Translations under genes and position numbers: made by a program
Shown here: one piece after another, positions 13,372-20,645 of the stretch
How positions within the stretch are numbered: position 1 is the first letter of the stretch
How the letters are laid out: every line of letters starts with the position of its first letter
Notes under the pieces: generated by a model
Told to the model about the DNA's origin: nothing
Databases searched by the model: none
What the model saw: only the letters and a program-made list of their open reading frames with translations
NCBI GenBank assembly: GCA_964485815.1
Contig: CAZAJX010000025.1
Coordinates: 1-27,400 of the forward strand
Length of the DNA: 27,400 bases
Direction of reading: 5' to 3'
From: SFLA01 sp964485815
GTDB taxonomy: Bacteria > Bacillota > Clostridia > Oscillospirales > CAG-382

Positions 13372-15432
13372 ATTCATTGCGCCGATAGCGGCAAAGCAAG
13401 GAGGAGTAAAGAGGTTGAACATAAGATATGCCAGAGCCGCTACCTTGGTTATAGCCATAATGCCTGCAACGGACGCGCCTGCACCTTCCATAAGGGCAAG
13501 CTCTTCGGTATCGATAAGGTTTTCAAGTCCCACAAAGCATACTGCCAAAGTACCTACTACGTTTTCTTTTGCAATAAAGCCGGTGATAGCCGCTGCCGCC
13601 AACTGCCAAGCCACAACGCCCACGATGGGAGCGAAGATGTATGCAAAGGGAGTTGCTACGGATGCAAGAATGGAATCGGATGCGTTTTCAACGGGAGCGA
13701 AGCTCCAGCTGAAGGACTGCATAAGCTGTACCACAAAGTTACAAACGAGAATGATTGTACCAGCTTTTACTATATAAGACCAGCCGCGCTGGAACATAGA
13801 CAGGGTCGCTCTCCAAAGGGACGGAGCCTTGTATTCGGGAAGCTCCATAATGAAGAAGGATTTTCTGTGCTTGTAGCCCGTGATCTTGTTAATGAGAAGT
13901 GCGGAAAGGAAGATTATAACGATACCTGCGAAGTACATAAGAGTACCTACCCAGGAAGCTTCATCAAAGAACGCGCCTGCAAACAGAGCGATAACGGGAA
14001 GCTTTGCGCCGCAAGGCATAAAGGGGGTAAGCATTGCGGTAGCTCTGCGTTCACGCTCGTTACGGATAGTACGGCAAGCCATAACACCGGGGATAGCGCA
14101 TCCCGTACCGATAACGAAGGGAATTACGGATTTACCGGAAAGACCTACCTTTTTGAAGATAGGATCAAGTACAACGGAAACACGCGCCATATAGCCGCAG
14201 TCCTCAAGAAGGGCTATAAGGAAGTACATAACCATTACCAAAGGCAAGAAGCCTACAACTGCGCCTACACCGCCGATGATACCGTCAACAAGGATGGAGG
14301 TGAGAAGAGGATTTGCGTTTTCCATAAGTCCGCCAACCCATTCACCGAACATTTCGATAAAGGTTACAAGACCGGGAATTTCAACATCGTTGGATTCAAA
14401 GGATGCGGAAAGTTCTTCCCCATCGATAGTTGCGGAAAGACCTTCTTCCTCGTCAAAGGTGTACTCACCTTCCTTGGTTTCACCGCCTGCAATAAGGGTA
14501 AGCGTGCCGTCCTCGGCAAACTGCAAGGATGTGCCGTCCTGCACCCAAGTGCCGGTAAGACCTTCATCGTCTGCATCCGTATCGGGATCGTCTTCCTTAA
14601 ACAGCTCGTAATCGGTGCCGCCGTATGTAACGGAAACAGAATCGTCCTTTTCAAAAACGTATCCTTCTGCGATCCAAGGACCTACCCAAGCCTGAGAAAG
14701 CTGGAATACGAGGAACATTACCACGCAGAAGATGGGAATTCCGCCCCACCAGCTTGTGAGAACGAAATCGATCTTATCCTGGAAGTTTTTATCCTTGGTC
14801 TTTACTTTTCTGGTTTCTACCTCGGAAACCAGCTTATTTACGTATTCAAAACGTCTTCTGTCCCCTGCTTCAACGCTCTTTTTATCGGTAAGGTCAACGC
14901 CTTCCTGAACGAAGGGCGCTTTCTGTCCCTTGCCCTTAAGCTCGATCGCCGCCTTAACCACTTCGGCAAGACCGTTGTTTCCGCCGGAGGTGGACACAGT
15001 AAGCACTACGGGACAGCCCAATTCCTTTGAAAGGGCGGAAGCGTCTATTTTGGTCTCTTTCTTTTCGTTAATATCTCTCTTATTAAGCGCCACTACAACG
15101 GGAATACCCAGTTCGAGAAGCTGTGTGGTGAAGAACAAGCTTCTGCTGAGGTTGGTAGCATCGACGATATTAATGATAACATCGGGCTTTTCGTTCTTAA
15201 CGTAAGCGCTGGTGATGCTTTCCTCGGAAGTAAAAGGCGACATAGAGTACGCGCCGGGAAGGTCAACGGCTATTACAGTATCTTCACTGCCGCAATAGCT
15301 CTTTTTGATGGGACTTTCTTTTTTGTCCACGGTAACGCCTGCCCAGTTTCCTACCTTCTCGTTTCTGCCGGTAAGGGCGTTATACATTGTGGTTTTACCG
15401 CTGTTGGGGTTGCCCGCAAAAGCAATTCTCAT
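13132..15432 (-). CDS. feoB: Ferrous iron transporter FeoB with an extracytoplasmic beta-rich insert
   Basis: The N-terminal G domain has GNPNSGKTT (7-15), DLPG (57-60) and NKRD (117-120). A helical linker follows, then the membrane domain with GTGCAIPGV and two Gate regions. FeoB imports Fe(II) across the cytoplasmic membrane. The total length (766) is normal, but between the first two membrane helices (about residues 258-352) lies an acidic insert of roughly 95 residues with alternating strands: GTWVQDGTSLQFAEDGTLTL, then EGEYTFDEEEG, then ATIDGEELSASF. It resembles small lipocalin-like or DUF5640-type beta domains of secreted clostridial proteins and should face outward. AGGAGGAG precedes the ATG. 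It is transcribed with feoA upstream and the Cys-rich gene downstream. Confidence 0.95.
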   Translation of the reverse strand: MRIAFAGNPNSGKTTMYNALTGRNEKVGNWAGVTVDKKESPIKKSYCGSEDTVIAVDLPGAYSMSPFTSEESITSAYVKNEKPDVIINIVDATNLSRSLFFTTQLLELGIPVVVALNKRDINEKKETKIDASALSKELGCPVVLTVSTSGGNNGLAEVVKAAIELKGKGQKAPFVQEGVDLTDKKSVEAGDRRRFEYVNKLVSEVETRKVKTKDKNFQDKIDFVLTSWWGGIPIFCVVMFLVFQLSQAWVGPWIAEGYVFEKDDSVSVTYGGTDYELFKEDDPDTDADDEGLTGTWVQDGTSLQFAEDGTLTLIAGGETKEGEYTFDEEEGLSATIDGEELSASFESNDVEIPGLVTFIEMFGEWVGGLMENANPLLTSILVDGIIGGVGAVVGFLPLVMVMYFLIALLEDCGYMARVSVVLDPIFKKVGLSGKSVIPFVIGTGCAIPGVMACRTIRNERERRATAMLTPFMPCGAKLPVIALFAGAFFDEASWVGTLMYFAGIVIIFLSALLINKITGYKHRKSFFIMELPEYKAPSLWRATLSMFQRGWSYIVKAGTIILVCNFVVQLMQSFSWSFAPVENASDSILASVATPFAYIFAPIVGVVAWQLAAAAITGFIAKENVVGTLAVCFVGLENLIDTEELALMEGAGASVAGIMAITKVAALAYLMFNLFTPPCFAAIGAMNSEIKSRKWLWSGIALQFAVGYSVGFLVFFFGTLFTGGSFGSVWMPVLGWAVIAAFVAVVAVLIAKTNANIKKEYALSAK

Positions 15433-15466
15433 ATATTTCTCCTCCTGATAAGAAGTTGATAAATGA

Positions 15467-15484
15467 AGTTAGCGGGGGCTAACT
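15467..15484. promoter_or_regulatory. Second TTAGC dyad, between feoA and feoB
   Basis: AGTTAGC-GGGG-GCTAACT is a 7-bp dyad with a 4-base centre. The half-site and spacing (TTAGC-N4-GCTAA) equal those of the dyad upstream of feoA. It may be a second operator or an RNA hairpin between the two cistrons. Confidence 0.5.
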
Positions 15485-15519
15485 CAAGAGCCAAAGAAAA
15501 CAGCCTCTCGGCTTTTCCT

Positions 15520-15735
15520 TTATTCGACTACGATCGCTTCAGCCAACTGGTTATCGATACTGTATCTTCCGTCCTTTATGGAAACCACGCAGGTTCCTTT
15601 ACGGCGGGAAACAACTGTTATCTTCTCGCCGCTGTAGCAGCCGAGAGAAAACAGAAAGGAGTTGAGCTCCTCATCGTCAGTTTCGATACACTGAATAACG
15701 TATTCGGTTCCTTCTATAGCACTCGTTAAATTCAT
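15520..15735 (-). CDS. feoA: FeoA family protein
   Basis: A 71-residue SH3-like protein of the FeoA family: a short polar N terminus, then LFSLGCYSGEKITVVSRRKGTCVVSIKDGRYSIDNQLAEAIVV, with the usual glycine-turn-strand pattern (SLG..SGE.I.V). FeoA binds the cytosolic side of FeoB and is needed for full Fe(II) uptake. I chose the ATG at 15735 because AGGTAGG lies 6 bases upstream; the TTG at 15741 has no room for a binding site. It is the first gene of feoA-feoB-Cys-rich, with an 87-base gap to feoB that contains a dyad. Confidence 0.9.
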   Translation of the reverse strand: MNLTSAIEGTEYVIQCIETDDEELNSFLFSLGCYSGEKITVVSRRKGTCVVSIKDGRYSIDNQLAEAIVVE

Positions 15736-15758
15736 ATGCAACCTACCTCAATATGTTA

Positions 15759-15772
15759 TTAGCATATGCTAA
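15759..15772. promoter_or_regulatory. Palindromic operator upstream of feoA
   Basis: TTAGCATATGCTAA is a perfect 14-bp palindrome at or just after the predicted transcription start of the feo operon. A metal-responsive repressor (Fur or DtxR/IdeR type) is the obvious candidate; the TTAG/CTAA ends recall DtxR-type boxes, but the match is not exact. Confidence 0.6.
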
Positions 15773-15781
15773 CTACACGTA

Positions 15782-15810
15782 AATATATCACCGAAAAAAG
15801 CATTTGTCAA
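15782..15810 (-). promoter_or_regulatory. Promoter of the feo operon
   Basis: On the minus strand TTGACA (15805-15810), 17 bases, TATATT (15782-15787). The start point would fall near 15775, directly next to the palindrome at 15759-15772, a good position for repression. Confidence 0.8.
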
Positions 15811-15845
15811 TAGTTTTTTAAAAAAACATTAAATATTTTTCACCG

Positions 15846-15871
15846 TAAAAAGACCGCCCTTGCAGGCGGTC
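15846..15871 (-). terminator. Terminator after nrdR
   Basis: A 7-bp GC-rich stem (15852-15858 with 15865-15871, GACCGCC/GGCGGTC) with a 6-nt loop, followed on the minus strand by TTTTT. It starts 16 bases after the nrdR stop. Confidence 0.8.
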
Positions 15872-15886
15872 CGAGAGAAGCAAAAA

Positions 15887-16336
15887 CTATTTATTAAGAT
15901 TGGTAATTTCCTCAAGAAACTGGGAAATATCCTTAAAGGAACGGTAAACGGAAGCAAAGCGGATATAGGCAACTTCGTCTATACCGCGCAGCTTTTCCAG
16001 AACCAGCTCGCCGATATAGGTGGACTGTACCTCGTTCTGAAGAGAATTCTGAAGCGTAAACTGTATTTCGTCCGCGATAGTTTCCATTTGCTCGCGGGAA
16101 ACGTGTCGTTTATCGCAGGCGGAGATAATAGAACGAAGCAGCTTGCTTCTGTCAAAGGTTTCACGGGATTTATCACGCTTTACCACTACCAAAGGAACAG
16201 ACTCTACTATTTCGTATGTAGTAAAACGCTTCTGGCATTTCTCGCACTCTCTGCGGCGGCGAATAGAAGAATGGTCCGCCGAAGGACGGGAATCTATTAC
16301 TTTACTTTCGGGATAGGAGCACATAGGACATTTCAT
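15887..16336 (-). CDS. nrdR: Transcriptional repressor NrdR
   Basis: A zinc-ribbon plus ATP-cone repressor of ribonucleotide reductase genes. The ribbon cysteines C3, C6, C31 and C34 are all present (MKCPMCS, ECEKCQKRFTT), joined by the family's VIDSRP and RRRRECEKC segments. The ATP-cone starts at VVVKRDKSRETFDRSKLLRSI. Length (149) is typical. It senses ATP/dATP and binds NrdR boxes; no nrd gene lies in the window. AAAGGA precedes the ATG. It is a single-gene unit with its own promoter and terminator. Confidence 0.97.
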   Translation of the reverse strand: MKCPMCSYPESKVIDSRPSADHSSIRRRRECEKCQKRFTTYEIVESVPLVVVKRDKSRETFDRSKLLRSIISACDKRHVSREQMETIADEIQFTLQNSLQNEVQSTYIGELVLEKLRGIDEVAYIRFASVYRSFKDISQFLEEITNLNK

Positions 16337-16377
16337 AATATATGCTTTTCCTTTCGGATGTTTGTAATTTACATAAT

Positions 16378-16406
16378 ATTATACCACTATATTTTGTGTT
16401 TGTAAA
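16378..16406 (-). promoter_or_regulatory. Promoter of nrdR
   Basis: On the minus strand TTTACA (16401-16406), 17 bases, TATAAT (16378-16383), about 42 bases before the ATG. Confidence 0.8.
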
Positions 16407-16444
16407 GAAAAAAATTTCAAGCACTGTAAAAAGTGCTTGAAATT
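16406..16444 (-). terminator. Terminator downstream of the LytM-like gene
   Basis: A perfect 13-bp stem (16413-16425 with 16432-16444, AATTTCAAGCACT) with a 6-nt loop, followed on the minus strand by seven Ts. It would end transcripts of the 18647-16560 operon after they pass the hairpin repeats. Confidence 0.8.
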
Positions 16445-16476
16445 CTATTGGTTTTGTTATGGTTGTGTAGTGCCTT

Positions 16477-16513
16477 GCGGGGTCCCCGAAAATGCATTTG
16501 CATTTTTGGGGTG
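16477..16513. repeat. 37-bp hairpin repeat, unit 1
   Basis: The unit starts GCGGGGTCCCCG and ends TTTTTGGGGTG. Inside it CCCCGAAAATGC pairs with GCATTTTTGGGG (12 bp with one G-T) around an ATTT loop. An overlapping palindrome GGGGTCCCC offers a competing fold. An identical unit follows 4 bases later. Confidence 0.9.
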
Positions 16514-16517
16514 ATTA

Positions 16518-16554
16518 GCGGGGTCCCCGAAAATGCATTTGCATTTTTGGGGTG
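16518..16554. repeat. 37-bp hairpin repeat, unit 2
   Basis: An exact copy of unit 1, ending 5 bases before the stop codon of the leftward LytM-like gene. Together the pair looks like a mobile intergenic palindromic repeat of the REP/MITE-like kind. Confidence 0.9.
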
Positions 16555-16559
16555 CTTTA

Positions 16560-18173
16560 TTAATCTGTAAATAAAGTTCCTTCAATGAAGGGTGCAGGAT
16601 CAACGAATACATCGCCTACGGAAACTGCGGCGTGAACTATATTGCCGACCTCTTCCGCAGAAAGGGGACTCGTTCCCGCTTTGCCCAATATGGCGCCCTT
16701 TTGAACCGTAGTACCCTCTGCAACGGCGATATTCTCAACGTGGAAATAATAGGTATAAATACCCATACCGTGGCTGATGATGACCGTTCCGCCGGTAAGT
16801 GCGGTTTCACCTGCGTAGACAACCTTGCCGCGCTGCATAGCGACTACGGAAGTGCCTGCGGCAACCTCGTAAATGTTGCCGGGAACGTATCCGCTGAAAG
16901 GAGCTTCGTTAGCGCTTTCATCGTTCACAACAATACTCTTGCCGTAGGTTTCTATCACCTCTCCGCCATCACAGGGGAGCGCAAAGGGGCTGTCAAAGGT
17001 AAAGAACATAGCGCCGCCGAACACTACCGTATTATCAATTATGGAAGAAAGTTCTTCTACCTTATCGTAGGCTATGTGCTGTGTGAACAGCTCGTTGGTG
17101 TAATGATAAGTGCCGAATCCGTAATCTGCTTCCACCACGTCCAATGTAAGCTCAACGGTATTTTCACCGGATATAAAGGTGAGATCATACGTGCCCGGTT
17201 CGTTTTCCAAGGATATGGGAAGAATTGCGTATGCCACTCCGCCCTGAACCTCGAATTCGGGTGCGGTGGTTATAAGATCGCTCTCCAATTCCACGCTCTC
17301 GCCGTCTGTAAGCATATCCACACGGAGAAGCAGGGTATCGCCGCGAACGCAAACATCATTGGAAAGATAAACCTTTGCGGGGATATCGTATAAAATACTG
17401 AAATTATATTCCGCCGTACCGTAGTTATTATCACCGTTGTTTACCCATGTTGCTTTTACGGAAACGTCAAGGGTTGTGTCCGCAGAATATGCAAGGGAAG
17501 AAAAACTGCCGGGAGCTATGCTTTCACCGTTTATGCGAAGCTCGATGGTATCGGGCTGAACGGCGAAGGAAATGGAATTTTCACGGTCGGAATAAATGCG
17601 AAGATCGCTTCCCTCTTGATATTTAAGGGTAATGTTATCGCTGTAATATCTGTCATCAGCCTTTTTATAAGACCATTTATAGCTTACGGGCGCGATATTC
17701 TGAACGCGGTCGCCGGAAACTACCGTAAACGCGGGAAGCAGATCCCCCGCATACAGATATTGGAATTCGCTTCTTACCAGCAAATTCTCCTCAACATCGG
17801 AAGGCAGGGAGTAAAAATATCCGTTTTCATCCTGCAAAAGGACATTTCCGTCCTCCACCGAAGGATACAGCTTGTAATCTATTCTCTTATCGCCCCGATC
17901 ACAGGTTACCGCTGTGGGAACCACGCCCTCGGGGGCAGAGGAAATGCTCTCGTCCGCAACCGCGTCAAGATACACGTCAAGGAAAAAGGCTCTGGTATCT
18001 TCATCGGTATAGTTATAGACCTTGCCGTCCCCCGAAGTGACGGAAACCGAAACCACCTGGGAAACGGGAATATTATGATTTGCGTACAACACGGCGAAGT
18101 ATATTATAAATCCCAAGGGAATACACATCAACACCGCGAAAAATGCGCGAAGACCGTTGTTTTGTTTGTTCAT
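16560..18173 (-). CDS. Membrane-anchored LytM/M23-like protein with degenerate metal site
   Basis: One N-terminal membrane helix (about 9-30) and a long extracellular part. Residues about 40-265 are unrecognised and beta-rich. About 267-345 (VRGDTLLLRVDML ... ILPI ... EPGTYDLTF) looks like the all-beta domain that often precedes M23 peptidases. About 400-535 is LytM-like: AAGTSVVAMQRGKVVYAG, GGTVIISHGMGIYTYYFHV (H468, H478), TTVQKGAILGKAG and IVHAAV (H514). The first zinc-ligand motif H-x3-D is absent; the equivalent region reads FSGYVPGN. The last HxH is reduced to a single His. The protein is probably not an active endopeptidase and may be a scaffold in the manner of SpoIIQ or of regulatory LytM proteins. 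It lies 12 bases after the DUF4358 lipoprotein gene in the same operon. Confidence 0.75.
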   Translation of the reverse strand: MNKQNNGLRAFFAVLMCIPLGFIIYFAVLYANHNIPVSQVVSVSVTSGDGKVYNYTDEDTRAFFLDVYLDAVADESISSAPEGVVPTAVTCDRGDKRIDYKLYPSVEDGNVLLQDENGYFYSLPSDVEENLLVRSEFQYLYAGDLLPAFTVVSGDRVQNIAPVSYKWSYKKADDRYYSDNITLKYQEGSDLRIYSDRENSISFAVQPDTIELRINGESIAPGSFSSLAYSADTTLDVSVKATWVNNGDNNYGTAEYNFSILYDIPAKVYLSNDVCVRGDTLLLRVDMLTDGESVELESDLITTAPEFEVQGGVAYAILPISLENEPGTYDLTFISGENTVELTLDVVEADYGFGTYHYTNELFTQHIAYDKVEELSSIIDNTVVFGGAMFFTFDSPFALPCDGGEVIETYGKSIVVNDESANEAPFSGYVPGNIYEVAAGTSVVAMQRGKVVYAGETALTGGTVIISHGMGIYTYYFHVENIAVAEGTTVQKGAILGKAGTSPLSAEEVGNIVHAAVSVGDVFVDPAPFIEGTLFTD

Positions 18174-18185
18174 ATCTGCCTGCCT

Positions 18186-18647
18186 TTAATTCGAAACCTT
18201 AGCGTTTTCAAACGCATCGTAAACCACGGCGGTATCGGGCGCGATGGCGAGGATAACGTAATTTTGGTCTACCACTACCTCTGCCGCCTGAGCCATTGCG
18301 TAATTATCTGCATTATATTTTTCCTGCGTAAGACGGACATCGTTAAGATACGCATTAAGATAAGATTCTATCTCCTGCGCTTTTTGGCTGTCCTCCGCCT
18401 CAAAAAGAACCACGCAGGCACAGTTACCTACGCTCGCCTCAAGAAGCCAGGCGAAAAAGCACTCAACGTACATATCCTCGGATATGCCGGTATCGTTATA
18501 TATGCTGTCCTTATCGTGTTCCAGCCAGAGATATCCGGTAGCGTCTGCCATAGCGGCGCCCGCTTCGGCAACGTTTACGGTAAAAGAGCTTGTACAGGAA
18601 CAAAGCATAAGAGCAAGAGCTAAAACCACAAAAAATATTTTCTTCAT
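18186..18647 (-). CDS. DUF4358 lipoprotein
   Basis: A 153-residue secreted lipoprotein. The signal peptide MKKIFFVVLALALMLCSC ends in a lipobox with the modified cysteine near residue 18. The mature part matches the DUF4358 pattern: CACVVLFEAEDSQKAQEIESYLNAYLND, then a YxxDNYAMAQAAEVVVDQNYVILAIAPD core and a short C terminus. Function is unknown. The start at 18647 is preferred to the ATG 15 bases upstream because that ATG overlaps the GGAGAAG binding site. It is the first gene of an operon with the LytM-like gene; both products face outward, so they may act together. Confidence 0.75.
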   Translation of the reverse strand: MKKIFFVVLALALMLCSCTSSFTVNVAEAGAAMADATGYLWLEHDKDSIYNDTGISEDMYVECFFAWLLEASVGNCACVVLFEAEDSQKAQEIESYLNAYLNDVRLTQEKYNADNYAMAQAAEVVVDQNYVILAIAPDTAVVYDAFENAKVSN

Positions 18648-18677
18648 TACACACTTCTCCATTGTTTTATCATTATA

Positions 18678-18706
18678 ATTATATACTCACCGCACATTTT
18701 AGTCAA
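18678..18706 (-). promoter_or_regulatory. Promoter of the DUF4358/LytM-like operon
   Basis: On the minus strand TTGACT (18701-18706), 17 bases, TATAAT (18678-18683). It shares the 117-base divergent gap with the GerA-family gene. Confidence 0.75.
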
Positions 18707-18764
18707 TGGCTTTTTGGTATAAAATTTCCCGTTTGTAGAAAACTAAACCTCGGGAGGGTGAAAA

Positions 18765-20117
18765 ATGCGCGGTGAAATCGAAAAGCGGTTTGAAAATTGC
18801 TCGGATTTTATTTCCAGAGAGATAGATTTCGGAAAAAAGACACTTTTTGTATGCTTTCTCCGAGGAATGGCGGACAGAGGCTATATCTCCCGCGAGATGA
18901 TCGCCCCTGTTACCGAAAGCGGAGGAAAAGGCAAGCTGAAGGATATACTTCGGGGTGTTACCGCCACAGAGCCGAAGAGCGCGGACGAGGCAGTAGCGGC
19001 AATACTTGACGGGCAAGCGTTGCTCATATTAGGCGATGAGTATATTCTGGCAAATGCCACAGGTACCGTAAAACGCGGAATAACCGAACCTGATACGGAT
19101 ATAACCGTGCGCGGACCCAAAGCAGGCTTTACCGAAGACTGGGAAATAAATTTATCCCTGATACGAAGATGCGTGAAATCGGAAAACCTGAAATCCGTCC
19201 CCGTGGTCATGGGTGATATCACAAACACCCGTGTGGCGGTGGTATGGATAGAAGGCAGGGCGGAAAAGGGACTGGCGGAGAAGATTATAGACCGCCTTAA
19301 AAGCGAAAAGATAACGGGACTTACGGATTCCGGAAATCTTGAAACGCTGATTGCCGGAAACGGTATGCTGCCAAAATTCGGCAGTTCTCAAAAGGCAGAT
19401 AAGGTGGTTTCAAAAATTATTGCGGGAAGAATCGCAATAATATGCGACGGCTCCCCGTTTGTGCTGACAGCTCCTTACGTTTTTGCGGAGGCTTTGCAGT
19501 CCTCCGACGATTACTACCGCTCACCCATATACGCTACCTTTATAAGAACTCTTCGTTTTGCCGCAATGCTGATCTCACTGCTTTTACCCGCGTTTTTTTG
19601 CGCGGCTTGGTATCACTCTCCTCATATATTACCCGAAGCCATAAAATCTTCCTTGGGGGAATACTCCTCAAAGCTTCCCATGCCATTGTGGGCAGAGGTA
19701 TTCGCCGCCCTCACCGTGTTTGAGCTTTTGCGTGAGGTAGGTGTGAGAATGCCCCAGAGATTGGGCGATGCCGTGGGAATAGTAGGCTCGCTGATACTCG
19801 GCGAAGCGGCGGTAAGCGCAGGACTTATCGCACCCATCACCGTGATGGTGGTGGCGCTTTCCGAGGTAACCGCGTTCATAGTACCGGTATATATGTATAC
19901 GTCGGTTATTGTCAGGTATATTTTACTTGCGGCGGGCTGTATTTCGGGAATTCCGGGAGTATTGGCAGGGATATCCGTAATATTCTGCCTGCTGACCTCC
20001 AAGGAAAGCTTCGGAAAGCCTTATATGACACCACTTGCTCCCATATCAAAAGAGGGAATGGAGGATTTTATAATCGCATTCCCCGGCAAGACGGTGTTCA
20101 GAAAGGAAAAGCTTTGA
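18765..20117 (+). CDS. GerA-family spore germination protein
   Basis: The soluble N-terminal half (about 1-255) carries the family signature EPDTDITVRGPKAGFTED (about 108-125) followed by NLSLIRRCVKS. The membrane half (about 255-430) has several helices, with the ELLREVGVRMPQRLGDAVGIVGSLILGEAAVSAGLI stretch typical of GerAA/SpoVAF. These proteins sit in the inner spore membrane as germinant receptor A subunits or as SpoVA accessory subunits. Length (450) is close to GerAA/SpoVAF, which run about 460-500. GGAGG (18753-18757) lies 7 bases before the ATG. CATTTTA at 18695-18701 resembles a sigma-G -10, but the -35 is poor. Normal partners GerAB and GerAC are absent; two small unknown genes follow instead. 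Confidence 0.92.
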   Translation: MRGEIEKRFENCSDFISREIDFGKKTLFVCFLRGMADRGYISREMIAPVTESGGKGKLKDILRGVTATEPKSADEAVAAILDGQALLILGDEYILANATGTVKRGITEPDTDITVRGPKAGFTEDWEINLSLIRRCVKSENLKSVPVVMGDITNTRVAVVWIEGRAEKGLAEKIIDRLKSEKITGLTDSGNLETLIAGNGMLPKFGSSQKADKVVSKIIAGRIAIICDGSPFVLTAPYVFAEALQSSDDYYRSPIYATFIRTLRFAAMLISLLLPAFFCAAWYHSPHILPEAIKSSLGEYSSKLPMPLWAEVFAALTVFELLREVGVRMPQRLGDAVGIVGSLILGEAAVSAGLIAPITVMVVALSEVTAFIVPVYMYTSVIVRYILLAAGCISGIPGVLAGISVIFCLLTSKESFGKPYMTPLAPISKEGMEDFIIAFPGKTVFRKEKL

Positions 20118-20641
20118 CTGCGGCGTTTGCGGCAATAGTTGCCGTATGTATCGCCGTAACCAAAGCAGACCCTTTTTGGGGAGTGATTTTTGCCGCAGCG
20201 GCAACGCTTATTTCAAACTTTAAATTTATAAGCAGGCTCACTCCCTTGGGAATACCTTTATTGCTGGCGTTTTGCGGGCTGACACTCCCCTTCAGGCAGA
20301 CCGCATTAATATATCTGTGCTGTATGATAACCGCCTCGATAAAGAAAAATTATTATTACTCCATACCTCTGCTTTTGGCTGTTGCCGCGGCGATCTCTTT
20401 TTTTAGCGCAAGCGAGGGCGGAGAAAGTAAATATTCATATATCGGCTTGCTTTTACTCCTTCCCTGCGCCGCAGGGTGCCCGCCCAAGGACAAAATAAAG
20501 GGACTTTGCATAGGACTTGCGGTAAGTCTGCCCATTATGTTCGGTTGCGGACGGACCGCGGCAATAGCTTTATTGCTTCCTGCGCTGATACCTGTTCTAA
20601 CAAAGGGGGGAAGGTGCATACAATCTTTTCGGGAGGGATGA
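20114..20641 (+). CDS. Small multi-pass membrane protein after the GerA-family gene
   Basis: A 175-residue, very hydrophobic protein with about six or seven membrane helices (for example FAAIVAVCIAV, VIFAAAATLI, IPLLLAFCGLTL, IPLLLAVAAAISFF, YIGLLLLLPCAAG). I do not recognise the family. It starts with TTG at 20114, which overlaps the GerA stop (TTGA), so translation is probably coupled; AAAGGA lies 8 bases upstream. It occupies the place where a GerAB permease (about 360 residues, ten helices) would be expected, but is half that length and shows no clear GerAB motif. A SpoVA-type or otherwise unknown partner of the GerA-like protein is possible. Confidence 0.65.
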   Translation: MTAAFAAIVAVCIAVTKADPFWGVIFAAAATLISNFKFISRLTPLGIPLLLAFCGLTLPFRQTALIYLCCMITASIKKNYYYSIPLLLAVAAAISFFSASEGGESKYSYIGLLLLLPCAAGCPPKDKIKGLCIGLAVSLPIMFGCGRTAAIALLLPALIPVLTKGGRCIQSFREG

Positions 20642-20645
20642 TTAT

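Noticed and set aside
13867..15030. A 387-codon plus-strand frame inside feoB
   Set aside because: A shadow of feoB with no start signals; feoB motifs are complete on the minus strand.
16477..16554. A mini CRISPR array
   Set aside because: Only two units, a 4-base spacer and no cas genes; the units are self-complementary hairpins.
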